This document shows, piece after piece, positions 1 through 16,596 of a stretch of 64,000 bases of DNA. Numbering within the stretch: position 1 is the first letter of the stretch; each line of letters opens with the position of its first letter. The position numbers were made by a program, and so were the translations under genes. The notes beneath the pieces are model-generated. The model saw nothing but the letters and a program-made list of their open reading frames with translations, made no database searches and had not been told where the DNA came from. Source of the DNA: Desulfocurvus sp. (GTDB taxonomy: Bacteria > Desulfobacterota > Desulfovibrionia > Desulfovibrionales > Desulfovibrionaceae); assembly GCA_020692325.1 (NCBI GenBank), contig JAIMKR010000010.1, forward strand, positions 42,247 to 106,246, read 5' to 3'.

Positions 1-3384
<3,384 letters not shown>

Positions 3385-3409
3385 GGCCCACCAAGGGCGA
3401 GGAGGAGAC

Positions 3410-4278
3410 ATGCGCAACCGACTGGCGCTGGGCGCGGTGCTGACCATCGCGGCGCTTCTGGCGGCCGGCTTTCTCGTCGCGCGTCTGTCCGGCGGCGACG
3501 ACTCCCTCGAACGACTCAAGCGGGCGGACGTCATCCGCGTCGGATACGCGGTGGAGGCCCCGCACGCCTTCCTCACCCCCAAAGGACAGGTCACCGGCCA
3601 GTCGCCGGAACTGGCGCGGCTCGTGATCGCGCGGCTGGGCATCGGCCGCGTCAACTGGAGGCTGATGGAATTCTCGCAGCTCCTCGACGCACTGGAGCGC
3701 GGCCACATCGACGTCATCGCCGCGGGCATGTACATCACGCCCGAGCGGGCGCAGCGCGCGACCTTCTCCGAACCCATCTTTCACGCCTCGCAAGGGCTGC
3801 TCGTGGCGCGCGGCAATCCGCATGGACTGCACTCCTACGAGGACTTGCGGACCGATCCCACCCTGCGAGCGGCAGTGCTGGCCGGCGCGGTGGAGGAAAA
3901 AATGCTGCGACGCATGGGCGTTGCCGACCAGCAGCTGGTCGAGGTGCCCGACGCCTCCACCGGCAAGGTGGCCGTGGAGACCGGCATGGCCGACGCCCTG
4001 GCCCTTTCCGCACCCACCATCGCCTGGATGGCCGGCCGCGAGCAGCTCGGCAAGACCGAACAGGCCGAGCCCTTCCGGCAGCCGGAGCCCGCCGTGCGGC
4101 GTGATTACGGCTACGGGGCCTTCGTCTTCCCAAAAAACGATCGGAAATTTGTGGACGCCTGGAACAAGGAGCAACGCACGGTGATGGAACGACCGGAATT
4201 CAAGACGATAATGGACGCGTTCGGCTTTCTGCCCGCGGATTATCCGGGTGACGCGGCGACCAGCGAGATTCTGCACCA

Positions 4279-4282
<4 letters not shown>
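3410..4282 (+). CDS. Extracytoplasmic solute-binding protein, family 3 (EhuB-like)
   Basis: A 290-residue protein with an N-terminal hydrophobic signal or anchor (residues 5-25, no lipobox) followed by a type II periplasmic binding fold. Family features include VIRVGYAVEAPHAFLTPKG, an SPELARLV helix and DVIAAGMYITPERAQ, closest in wording to ectoine-binding EhuB proteins. An SD-like GGAGGA lies 8 bases before the ATG. No ABC permease or ATPase gene is nearby. The gene sits between two hybrid kinases and its stop overlaps the next kinase start (ATGA). Family knowledge says such proteins bind amino acids or compatible solutes in the periplasm. The context suggests it presents a ligand to a sensor rather than feeding a transporter; that role is inference. 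Confidence 0.88.
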
Positions 4283-8031
<3,749 letters not shown>

Positions 8032-8084
8032 ACCCAAGGAAGATCATTCAACCCGAACGCCCCCATGAGGGAGGAGGAAGCCGC

Positions 8085-9509
8085 ATGCACACCAAAATCG
8101 TCGCCACCCTCGGCCCGGCCTCCAGCAACTACGAAACCATGCGGGCCATGGTGGAATACGGCGTCCGCATCTTTCGCCTGAATTTCTCGCACGCCAACGC
8201 CGCCGCCTTCGACCCCATCGTCAAGGACATCCGCCGCCTGGAAAGCCACCTCGGCCTGCCACTCACGGTCATGGGCGACCTGTGCGGACCCAAGGTGCGC
8301 ATCGGCGAGGTGGCCGGCTCGCCCCTTTCCGTGCGCAAGGACCAGCGCCTGGCCCTCGGCCTGCCGGACGAGCGGGACGAGGCGGGCGACCTGCCCTTCG
8401 TGAACCTGGACATGCCCGAGCTCTTGCAGGGGCTTTCCGTGGGGATGCCCGTCTCGCTCTCCGACGGGATGCTTCAGTTCGACGTAGTGGAGGTGCGCGA
8501 GGCGAACAAACTCTTCGTCATCCAGTCACGCAACAGCGGCGTGCTCACCTCGAAAAAAGGCATCGCCTTCCCCGGCAAGTTCCATCCGCTGCCGGCCCTC
8601 ACCGCCAAGGACCGCCGCGACCTGCACGAGGGCATGGACATTGGGCTGGACGCCGTGGCCATGTCCTTCGTGCAGACCATCGCCGACATCCGCGACATCC
8701 GCCAGGAGATGGCCGCGCACGGCCGCAGCATTCCCGTGGTGGCCAAGATCGAGCGGCAGAACGCCGTGGACAATCTGGAGTCCATTCTGAGCCTGACCGA
8801 CGCCGTCATGGTGGCACGCGGCGACCTTGGCCTGGAATGCCCGCTCTCCGCCGTGCCGGTCATCCAGAAGCGCATCATCCGCGCCTGCCGCCATGCGCAG
8901 AAGGCCGTCATCGTGGCCACGCAGATGTTGCTCTCCATGGTCAACAACCCGCTGCCCACCCGCGCCGAGGCCGCCGACGTGGCCAACGCCATGCTCGACG
9001 GCGCGGACTGCGTCATGCTCTCCGAGGAGACCGCCATGGGCAGCTACCCGGTCGAGTCCGTCAAGTTCATGAGCGAAATCGCCAAGAACGCGGAACCCTA
9101 CTACATCGAACGCATGAAGGGGCCATTCGCCCCCAAGCTGGAGAAGAACCCCGCGAAGTATCTGGCCTACGCCGCCTGTCTGCTGGCCCAGAACGCCGAG
9201 AGCGAGGGCCTGGTGGTCCACACGGAGTCCGGCACCACCGCGCGCTTTCTGTCCTCGCGCCGGCCGGAGCAGATCATCCATGCCCTCACGCCCGACCCGC
9301 AGGTGGTGCGGCACCTGAACTTCTTCTGGGGCGTGGAGCCCCGTCAGGTCGGCACCACACTGGAAAGCCACGTGCAGCGCGCCGAGAAGTACATCCACGA
9401 CTCGCCGCAGTTCACGCCCGGCAAGAGCGCGATCATCCTGGCCGGCCAGTTGACGCCCGGTCAGGTGGAGCCGCACACCACCAACGAACTCAAAGTCTAC
9501 TACAAGTAA
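8085..9509 (+). CDS. pyk: Pyruvate kinase
   Basis: This 474-residue enzyme converts phosphoenolpyruvate and ADP to pyruvate and ATP in the cytoplasm. The N-terminus (TKIVATLGPASSNYETM), RLNFSHAN, the catalytic lysine segment VVAKIERQNAV, the metal-binding VARGDLGLE and MLSEETAMGSYPVE are all typical, and the length is normal for the family. A strong SD (GGGAGGAGG) lies upstream of the ATG. It follows the hybrid kinase gene by 53 bases and ends just before a strong hairpin terminator. It could be the last gene of the kinase transcript or have its own promoter. Confidence 0.97.
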   Translation: MHTKIVATLGPASSNYETMRAMVEYGVRIFRLNFSHANAAAFDPIVKDIRRLESHLGLPLTVMGDLCGPKVRIGEVAGSPLSVRKDQRLALGLPDERDEAGDLPFVNLDMPELLQGLSVGMPVSLSDGMLQFDVVEVREANKLFVIQSRNSGVLTSKKGIAFPGKFHPLPALTAKDRRDLHEGMDIGLDAVAMSFVQTIADIRDIRQEMAAHGRSIPVVAKIERQNAVDNLESILSLTDAVMVARGDLGLECPLSAVPVIQKRIIRACRHAQKAVIVATQMLLSMVNNPLPTRAEAADVANAMLDGADCVMLSEETAMGSYPVESVKFMSEIAKNAEPYYIERMKGPFAPKLEKNPAKYLAYAACLLAQNAESEGLVVHTESGTTARFLSSRRPEQIIHALTPDPQVVRHLNFFWGVEPRQVGTTLESHVQRAEKYIHDSPQFTPGKSAIILAGQLTPGQVEPHTTNELKVYYK

Positions 9510-9535
9510 CTTCCGTCCGACACGACGCGAAAAGA

Positions 9536-9574
9536 CAGGGCCCCGAGGGAACGATCCCCCGGGGCCCTGCTTTT
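9536..9574 (+). terminator. Rho-independent terminator after pyk, possibly bidirectional
   Basis: CAGGGCCCC (9536-9544) pairs with GGGGCCCTG (9561-9569), extended inward by GGGA/TCCC, followed by CTTTT. On the opposite strand the hairpin is followed by TCTTTT, so it could also stop transcripts of the convergent protease gene. Confidence 0.85.
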
Positions 9575-9646
9575 GCCAATCGCGCGGTCGCGCGGCAGTC
9601 TCGCGAAAGGCCAGTCCGCCGGCCCGCGCCTCGTCAGAAGGTCGGC

Positions 9647-10822
<1,176 letters not shown>

Positions 10823-10965
10823 GCGCTTTCCCCCGTTTGCTGCCAAAGCGTTATCCCCGTCGACCGGGCACGGTTGCGCCGACTTGTCCGCGCCCGCCGT
10901 GGGGCCGAGTTGTACTGGTTCCCAAAAGTTTTTCAAGAGGCGGCGGCGCCCGGTCCCCGCGCCGC

Positions 10966-10995
10966 TTTACCCGCATGTCCGTTCGATGCTATGAA
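10966..10995 (+). promoter_or_regulatory. Candidate sigma-70 promoter giving a leaderless transcript
   Basis: TTTACC (10966-10971), an 18-base spacer and TATGAA (10990-10995). The ATG of the GGDEF-EAL gene lies 5 bases further on and has no SD, so transcription would begin at or next to the start codon. This was found by eye only. Confidence 0.4.
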
Positions 10996-11000
10996 CCATC

Positions 11001-14000
11001 ATGCGCCGCCCCACCACGACCGCGGCCCTGATTCTGGGCGTTCTGCTTCTGGCTGGCACGCTGTGCGGAGGCCTGCTTTATGGCGTGTTCATGATGGCCA
11101 GGCAGGAGGCCCTGAACAATCTCGACGCCCAACAGGAGATGCTGGCCCGCCAAGCGGCCAAGGGACTTCAGGACGATTTCGCCGGACTGCGCCATGTGGC
11201 CTGGGCCGCGGCCCAAAACTCCCATGTCGTCGATCTGGACGCCGATGGCGAACGATATCTCGACAATGTGCTGGCCGAAAACGCGCGCGAAGTCATGGCC
11301 ATAAGCCGCCTGACCCCCGACGGCCGCATCGTCTTTTCCACCCCGGACAGCGCGGTGATCGGCCACAACCTCAACGACCAGGCGCACGTGCGGCGCATTC
11401 TGACCACCCACGAACCGGTCGTCAGCGACCTGTTCGTCTCCGCCCAGGGCTACCGCACGGTCAGCCTGCACGTTCCGGTGTACAAAGAAGACAGGTTCGC
11501 GGGCACGCTCGGCCTGCTGCTCAATTTCGACGCCATCGCCCGCCGCTACCTCGAAGGAGTGGGCGGCGGCGCGTCCGGCTACGCCTTCCTGCTCAGTCAA
11601 AATGGCGTGCTGCTCTACAGTCCCGTGCCCGGTCTGGCGGGCAGGAGCCACGCCGAGATCACGCGCGGTTTTCCCGAAATGCGCGCGCTGGTGGATCGTA
11701 TGCTCGCGGGCGAATCCGGCTCGGCCAGCTACGTGTTCAACCGCGTGCGCGACATGCGCACCAATGATGAGCGCAAGCGGGCGGTGTTTTTGCCCATCCA
11801 CCTGGGCGACACGTTCTGGTCCGTGTGCGTGGCCGCGCCGGAATCACATATCCTCGGCGGGCTCTCGCACCTTGCCCTGTATCTGCTGCCGCTGGGCGGG
11901 CTGGCCCTGCTCTTCATGGCCGCCATCGCCGGGCTGACCCTGCGCCACATGGCGCTCCAGCGCGAGATAGGCCTGCGGAAGGACACCGAGAACGCCCTGC
12001 GCGAAAGCGAGGCGCGCTACCGCTCCGTCATCGAGAACATTTCCGATGTGTTCTACCGCACCGACACCGAGGGCCGGCTCGTCATGATCAGCCCAAGCGG
12101 ACTGGCCATCGCCGGTTACAGCCACGATGAGCAACTCCTCGGCCGGCCGGTCGCCGAATTCTGGGCCCATCCGGAGCAGCGCGAGGAAATGATCAAAATC
12201 ATCAAACGCGACGGTGTGGCCCGCGACTTCGAGGTCGAGATGCTGGCGAGCGGCGGCCGCGTCGTCCAGGTCGCCACCTCCTCGGGATTCTACCACGGCA
12301 ATGACGGGGAGATTCTCGGCGTGGAGGGGATCTTCCGCGACATCACCCAGCGCAAAAGCGACGAGGCCGCGATCGAGGAGAACGCGCGGCGTTTTCTGAC
12401 GCTGTTCCACAATATGCCAGAGGGCGTGGCCCTGTGCACACTCATGCGCGACACGGCCGGCCGGCCCGTGAACTTCCGCGTCGAGGAGGTGAATCACGGC
12501 TTCGAGACCATTTTCGGCGTACGCGCGCGGGACGCGGCCGGCCGACTGGTGACGGAAGTGTTCCCCCAGCCGGAACCGCCGAATCTGTCCGACCTCGCCG
12601 GCGTGGTCGCCTCCGGCCGGCCCTTCTCCACGGAAATGCGTCTGGCCGCTCTGGGCAAGGAGATATCCCTCAACGCAGTGCCCTGGATGACCGACGGCTT
12701 CGCCGCCATCTTCGCCGACGAGACCGAGCGCAGGCACATGGAGGCCCAGCTGCGCTACCGCGCCCTGCACGATTCCCTCACCGGCCTGGCCAACCGCGTC
12801 CTGTGCCTGGACCGCATCGCCCTTGCCGGCGAGCGCGCCCAGCGACACTCGGGCGCGGACTACGCCGTGGTCTTCATGGACCTGGACCGCTTCAAGGTCA
12901 TCAACGACAGCCTGGGGCACGAGGCCGGCGACATGCTTCTGCGCGAGGTGGCGGCCAGACTGCTGGCCTGCACCCGCCGCATGGACACCGTGTGCCGCTA
13001 CGGCGGCGACGAATTCGCCCTCGTGCTGGAGGAACTCGCCCCACGCGAGGCGCTGCGCACGGTCCGGCGCATCCGCGAAAGCCTGCGGCGTCCCGTGGAT
13101 CTAAACGGGCACGCCATTTTGCTGGAGGCCAGCTTCGGTGTGGCCTATCCGCCGGAGAACGCCATCGGACCGGAAGAGCTGCTGCGCAACGCCAACATCG
13201 CCCTGCACCGGGCCAAGCGCCTGGGCCGCAACCGCACCGTCGTTTACAAGCACGACATGCATCTCGCCGCCATGGAGGCGCTGAGCATGGAGAACGACAT
13301 CCGCGCCGGGTTGGCCGCCGGCGAATTCTTCATGCTCTATCAGCCCACTTTCGGTCTGGCCGACAAGTGGCTGGCCGGCTTCGAGGCGCTTTTGCGCTGG
13401 CGGCATCCCCAACGCGGCGCGGTGAGCCCATCCGAATTCATCCCCGTCGCCGAGGAATCCGGCTCCATCTTCGAGCTGGGCGGCTTCGCCCTCGACCGCG
13501 CCTGCCAGGACATGGCCGGTTTTCTACGCACCCATCCCGCTCTCGGTCCCCTGCGGTTGTCCGTGAACCTCTCGCCGCGGCAGTTCTCACGTCCCGGTCT
13601 TGGCGACCAGATCGGCCGGGCGCTGGCCGTTTCCGGTCTGCCGCCACGATCGCTGCTGCTGGAGATCACCGAGTCGTCCATCATGCAGCATCCCGAGACC
13701 TCGGCCAAGATCCTCACCCGCCTCAAGGCGCGCGGCGTGGGCGTGGCCATCGACGACTTCGGCACCGGCTACTCCTCCATGAGCGCCCTGCAGCACCTGC
13801 CGCTCGACTGCCTCAAGATCGACCTGAGCTTCGTCTCACGCATCACCGAGAGCGCCGAGGACCGGGAGATCGTCCGGGCCATCATCACGCTGGCCAGGAG
13901 CCTGCGGCTGGACACCATCGCCGAGGGCATAGAACACGAGGAGCAGCGGCGCGTGCTGCGGGAACTGGGGTGCCAGCTGGGGCAGGGCTATCTTTGCGCG

Positions 14001-14078
14001 GCAGCCATTCCCCTCGCCGAGGCGCTGACCTCCGTGAACCCCGACGTGTGCCGGCTGCGCTTCACGAACGCGAACTAG
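11001..14078 (+). CDS. Membrane sensor with PAS, GGDEF and EAL domains (c-di-GMP synthase/phosphodiesterase)
   Basis: A 1025-residue protein. A membrane segment (about 8-30), a Cache-like periplasmic sensor domain (about 35-285) and a second membrane segment (about 288-310) are followed by two PAS domains (about 330-450 and 455-570). The GGDEF domain has GGDEF at 668-672 and an RxxD inhibitory site at 659-662. The EAL domain has EAL at 795-797, loop 6 DDFGTGYSS and EGIEHEEQ. The main catalytic motifs of both activities look intact, so it could make or degrade cyclic di-GMP according to signal. No SD precedes the ATG. It ends tail to tail with the PilZ gene, sharing a CTAG stop at 14075-14078. 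Confidence 0.95.
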   Translation: MRRPTTTAALILGVLLLAGTLCGGLLYGVFMMARQEALNNLDAQQEMLARQAAKGLQDDFAGLRHVAWAAAQNSHVVDLDADGERYLDNVLAENAREVMAISRLTPDGRIVFSTPDSAVIGHNLNDQAHVRRILTTHEPVVSDLFVSAQGYRTVSLHVPVYKEDRFAGTLGLLLNFDAIARRYLEGVGGGASGYAFLLSQNGVLLYSPVPGLAGRSHAEITRGFPEMRALVDRMLAGESGSASYVFNRVRDMRTNDERKRAVFLPIHLGDTFWSVCVAAPESHILGGLSHLALYLLPLGGLALLFMAAIAGLTLRHMALQREIGLRKDTENALRESEARYRSVIENISDVFYRTDTEGRLVMISPSGLAIAGYSHDEQLLGRPVAEFWAHPEQREEMIKIIKRDGVARDFEVEMLASGGRVVQVATSSGFYHGNDGEILGVEGIFRDITQRKSDEAAIEENARRFLTLFHNMPEGVALCTLMRDTAGRPVNFRVEEVNHGFETIFGVRARDAAGRLVTEVFPQPEPPNLSDLAGVVASGRPFSTEMRLAALGKEISLNAVPWMTDGFAAIFADETERRHMEAQLRYRALHDSLTGLANRVLCLDRIALAGERAQRHSGADYAVVFMDLDRFKVINDSLGHEAGDMLLREVAARLLACTRRMDTVCRYGGDEFALVLEELAPREALRTVRRIRESLRRPVDLNGHAILLEASFGVAYPPENAIGPEELLRNANIALHRAKRLGRNRTVVYKHDMHLAAMEALSMENDIRAGLAAGEFFMLYQPTFGLADKWLAGFEALLRWRHPQRGAVSPSEFIPVAEESGSIFELGGFALDRACQDMAGFLRTHPALGPLRLSVNLSPRQFSRPGLGDQIGRALAVSGLPPRSLLLEITESSIMQHPETSAKILTRLKARGVGVAIDDFGTGYSSMSALQHLPLDCLKIDLSFVSRITESAEDREIVRAIITLARSLRLDTIAEGIEHEEQRRVLRELGCQLGQGYLCAAAIPLAEALTSVNPDVCRLRFTNAN

Positions 14079-14740
14079 GCGGACAGGCGCCCCAGAAAAC
14101 GCACCCCGGCGCAGTTCCGGCCATCGGCCCGGCGAACGCGCCACCGCACCTCCGCCGCGAGACTCGACATGGGCCGGCATCCCGGCAGGGGACGCGCGGC
14201 CGCGGACAGGCGCAGGCGCAGCACCCCTCCCTCGGGCAGCGGTCCGGGGCCGGAGACGCGCGCGCCCGTGGCCGAAAGATCGAGCAGCATGAAGGGCCTC
14301 GGGTGAATGAAGGCCGCGTCGTCGCGGGAGGCTATCTCGGCCGGGCGCAGCATGGGCGTGCGCGGACTCAACCGCGCGGGACGCGGTTCGAAAGCCCTCG
14401 CCAGCGTGAGGAAACGTTCGGGATCGTCCAGCAGAAGCCGACCCCCATGGTCCCGGCGCACCCGCAGCAGAGGAAAGGCCTCGGCGAGCTGCCAGACGTT
14501 CTCGCGCCGCACACCACGCAAGGCCTGCACGCGATCCAGGTCGAGAATGAAGCCGCTCACCGCGCGCCCGCGCAGGGCCTCGGCAAGTTCCCCCACCTCC
14601 GTCACCGCGAGCGGGGTCAACCCCGCCGCCAAAAGCCCTGGCGCGAAATCCTCAGGACTATCAACCAGTACAGGAACCAAACGTTCGGGGCCTTGCCCCG
14701 CGCCCTTTCCCCCACGCACCGTGATGCCGCTTTGGCCCAT
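14075..14740 (-). CDS. PilZ-domain protein, putative c-di-GMP effector
   Basis: A 221-residue protein. The C-terminal half fits PilZ: an arginine-rich lead-in (RPARLSPRTPMLRPAE), the D-x-S-x-x-G motif in LLDLSATGARV and a closing strand CAGVRFLG. The N-terminal 100 residues carry no domain I recognise. The ATG at 14740 has GGAGGG 6 bases upstream; a TTG 15 bases further upstream is less likely. PilZ domains bind cyclic di-GMP, and the gene lies between a GGDEF-EAL and an HD-GYP gene, so an effector role is a reasonable inference. It is probably cytoplasmic. Confidence 0.8.
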   Translation of the reverse strand: MGQSGITVRGGKGAGQGPERLVPVLVDSPEDFAPGLLAAGLTPLAVTEVGELAEALRGRAVSGFILDLDRVQALRGVRRENVWQLAEAFPLLRVRRDHGGRLLLDDPERFLTLARAFEPRPARLSPRTPMLRPAEIASRDDAAFIHPRPFMLLDLSATGARVSGPGPLPEGGVLRLRLSAAARPLPGCRPMSSLAAEVRWRVRRADGRNCAGVRFLGRLSA

Positions 14741-14774
14741 GGCTGCCCTCCGCAATGATTTTCACGTATCATTA

Positions 14775-14802
14775 CGTATAGCAGCTTTCACGACGTGCGC
14801 AA
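14775..14802 (-). promoter_or_regulatory. Candidate promoter for the PilZ gene with an inverted repeat over the -10
   Basis: On the minus strand TTGCGC (14802-14797), a 16-base spacer and TATACG (14780-14775). An inverted repeat ACGTA-TCAT-TACGT (14764-14777) overlaps the -10 and could be an operator. The call is based on motif inspection. Confidence 0.45.
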
Positions 14803-14832
14803 GAAAAACGCGCGCGGTGGGACGATTCGGGG

Positions 14833-15855
14833 TTATTTCCGTTTGCCGGTGGTCAGCACCAGGGCCTGAAGAGCGCGGGTCAGTTCCGGGTCGTAGCCGG
14901 GGTCTTGCATCAACGTCGCCATGGCCTTCATGGGTTCCATGGCCGGAGCGTAGGGCCGCTGCGTCACCATGGCGCAGTAGGAATCCACCAGACCGCACAG
15001 CCGAGCCAGGTGGCTGATGTCCGGCGCGATCTTGCGCTGTGGGTACCCGGAGCCGTCGAGGCGCTCGTGGTGGTCGCGCACGCACTCCTCCACCTCGGGG
15101 AAGCGCAGGTCCAGCTTGCCCAGCATCTCCACCCCGGCGGGCACATGGCGTTGCACCTTGGCGCGCTCGTCCATGGTCAGGCCCTTGTCCTTGCCCAGGA
15201 TGAATCCCGGCACCTTGGTCAACCCCAGGTCATGCACGAACAGGCCGCAGACCAGATGGTCCAGGTGCTTGCGCTTGACCTCGCCGCCCTCGTAGGCGGC
15301 GGCGTGGACCTTGGCGTGCAGGGCCAGGCCCAGCACCCCGCAGTCAAAGGAATGGTTCTCCAGGTTGTGCTCCGTGTGCAGGCGCTTTTGCAGGGCGCGC
15401 ACGCGGTGGATATCCTGGAACAGATACTCGGTGAGGACCATGAGGTCCGTCCACAACTTGGCGAAAACCAGCGGCACGGGCTGAGAGAAGAACTCCGCCA
15501 GCCGGCGCGTGATGGCCTGGGCAAAGATGTCGGCGATCTCGCTCTCGTGCAGGTTCTTGTCCACCAGCACAAGATCCAGCTGATAACTGATGTGCTTGAC
15601 GTAGACCGGATGGTCGGCGCGGGAGACGAAAATGAGTCCCTCCTCCACCAGCCGGGCCAGCTCCTCCACCTGCTCATTGCTCAGGCGGTCGCCCGCGCGG
15701 CAGAAGAGCACCACCCGCGCCACGTCCTCACGGAAGCGGTACAGCGCCAGCGGTGGGCGGTATTTGCTGAAACTTTCCAGAATATCCAGATTGATCTGGT
15801 AAAACTGCTCGTCCAGGGCATCCGCGATGCCAGCCTTTTTCTCAGCCGCTGCCAC
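14833..15855 (-). CDS. HD-GYP domain protein, putative c-di-GMP phosphodiesterase (variant HD motif)
   Basis: A 340-residue protein with an N-terminal region of about 170 residues of unknown type and a C-terminal HD-GYP domain. The HD pair is in VHDLGLTKVPG and the GYP signature is HHERLDGSGYP. The usual lysine of HDxGK is leucine here, so activity is uncertain. The GTG at 15855 is chosen because AAGGAG lies 5 bases upstream; longer in-frame starts would run towards mraZ and lack an SD. It is divergent from mraZ and on the same strand as the PilZ gene. Its expected role is cyclic di-GMP hydrolysis or binding. Confidence 0.88.
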   Translation of the reverse strand: MAAAEKKAGIADALDEQFYQINLDILESFSKYRPPLALYRFREDVARVVLFCRAGDRLSNEQVEELARLVEEGLIFVSRADHPVYVKHISYQLDLVLVDKNLHESEIADIFAQAITRRLAEFFSQPVPLVFAKLWTDLMVLTEYLFQDIHRVRALQKRLHTEHNLENHSFDCGVLGLALHAKVHAAAYEGGEVKRKHLDHLVCGLFVHDLGLTKVPGFILGKDKGLTMDERAKVQRHVPAGVEMLGKLDLRFPEVEECVRDHHERLDGSGYPQRKIAPDISHLARLCGLVDSYCAMVTQRPYAPAMEPMKAMATLMQDPGYDPELTRALQALVLTTGKRK

Positions 15856-16010
15856 CTTCGCTCCTTTTTCCCGCCCGAGCCGGGGTGTTCCCCCCCCACG
15901 CGCGCCGCGCAAGGGGAACTCATCGCGGGCACGGCCATTCGCATGGGACAACTCGCGAACATCGTTCGTCATCCTGTCCGGCTGCATTTCCCCTGCCGGG
16001 GTTGCCCCGA

Positions 16011-16040
16011 TTACTAACCGCATTTGTAATGGATGCAAAT
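16011..16040 (-). promoter_or_regulatory. Candidate promoter and inverted repeat upstream of the HD-GYP gene
   Basis: On the minus strand TTGCAT (16038-16033), a 16-base spacer and TAGTAA (16016-16011). An inverted repeat with arms ATTTG (16022-16026) and CAAAT (16036-16040) lies across it and could bind a regulator. This is weak evidence. Confidence 0.3.
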
Positions 16041-16050
16041 ATTTTTTGTG

Positions 16051-16077
16051 TTGACTTTCCCTCGGATTTCATAAAAA
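16051..16077 (+). promoter_or_regulatory. Candidate promoter of the mraZ (dcw) operon
   Basis: TTGACT (16051-16056) is followed by an AT-rich stretch with TAAAAA (16072-16077) at a short 15-base spacing. It sits directly before the phased GTGG repeats that precede mraZ. The -35 is good and the -10 is imperfect. Confidence 0.45.
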
Positions 16078-16078
16078 G

Positions 16079-16123
16079 GTGGGGCGAAGTGGTAATTCGT
16101 GGGAAATTGTGGTTTCCCTGGGG
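16079..16123 (+). promoter_or_regulatory. MraZ operator: GTGG repeats at 10-bp spacing
   Basis: GTGGG (16079), GTGGT (16089), GTGGG (16099) and GTGGT (16109) recur at exactly 10 bases, with a further TGGGG at 16119. MraZ is known to bind tandem TGGG-type repeats of about 10-bp period upstream of its own operon. The repeats lie between the candidate promoter and the mraZ GTG start, which fits autorepression. Confidence 0.75.
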
Positions 16124-16129
16124 GAGAAC

Positions 16130-16582
16130 GTGCGACTTCTCGGCCATGTCCACCGCAGTCTAGATCCCAAGGGGCGGCTCATGCTGCCTGGGGATTTCCG
16201 CGACCAATTTTTGGCCGCGTCTCCAGACGGGCGCTTGGTCCTGACCATCTTCCAGGGACAGATCATCGGCATCACCCCCACGCAGTGGGACCAGTTCGTG
16301 GCCGAGCTGGAGGAGAAACTCACCGCTCCCTCGATAACGCTGCAGCAACTCCGCCGCGTGGCCTTCGCCGGCTACACGGAGGTGGTTTTGGACAAACAGG
16401 GGCGCATCCAGCTGCCCGCCCACCTGCGCAAGAGCGGCAAGCTCGAACGCGACGTGGTGCTGGCTGGTGTGGGCCGCTGCTTCGAGATTTGGGACAAGGA
16501 GCGCTTCGAGGCCCTGCTTGAGCAGAGCAGCGAGGACGTCTCCGCCGAACTGGCAAGGGCCGACATCAAGCTGCCCTTCTAG
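16130..16582 (+). CDS. mraZ: Transcriptional regulator MraZ
   Basis: A 150-residue AbrB-like DNA-binding protein and first gene of the dcw cluster. The two characteristic motifs are present: HRSLDPKGRLMLP near the N-terminus and VVLDKQGRIQLP in the second half. The GTG at 16130 is chosen because GGGGGAG lies just upstream and the protein then begins like other MraZ proteins; longer forms would run into the operator repeats. In other bacteria MraZ forms a ring oligomer and represses its own operon. Fourteen bases separate it from rsmH. Confidence 0.93.
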   Translation: MRLLGHVHRSLDPKGRLMLPGDFRDQFLAASPDGRLVLTIFQGQIIGITPTQWDQFVAELEEKLTAPSITLQQLRRVAFAGYTEVVLDKQGRIQLPAHLRKSGKLERDVVLAGVGRCFEIWDKERFEALLEQSSEDVSAELARADIKLPF

Positions 16583-16596
16583 CGGAGAGGAACAAC

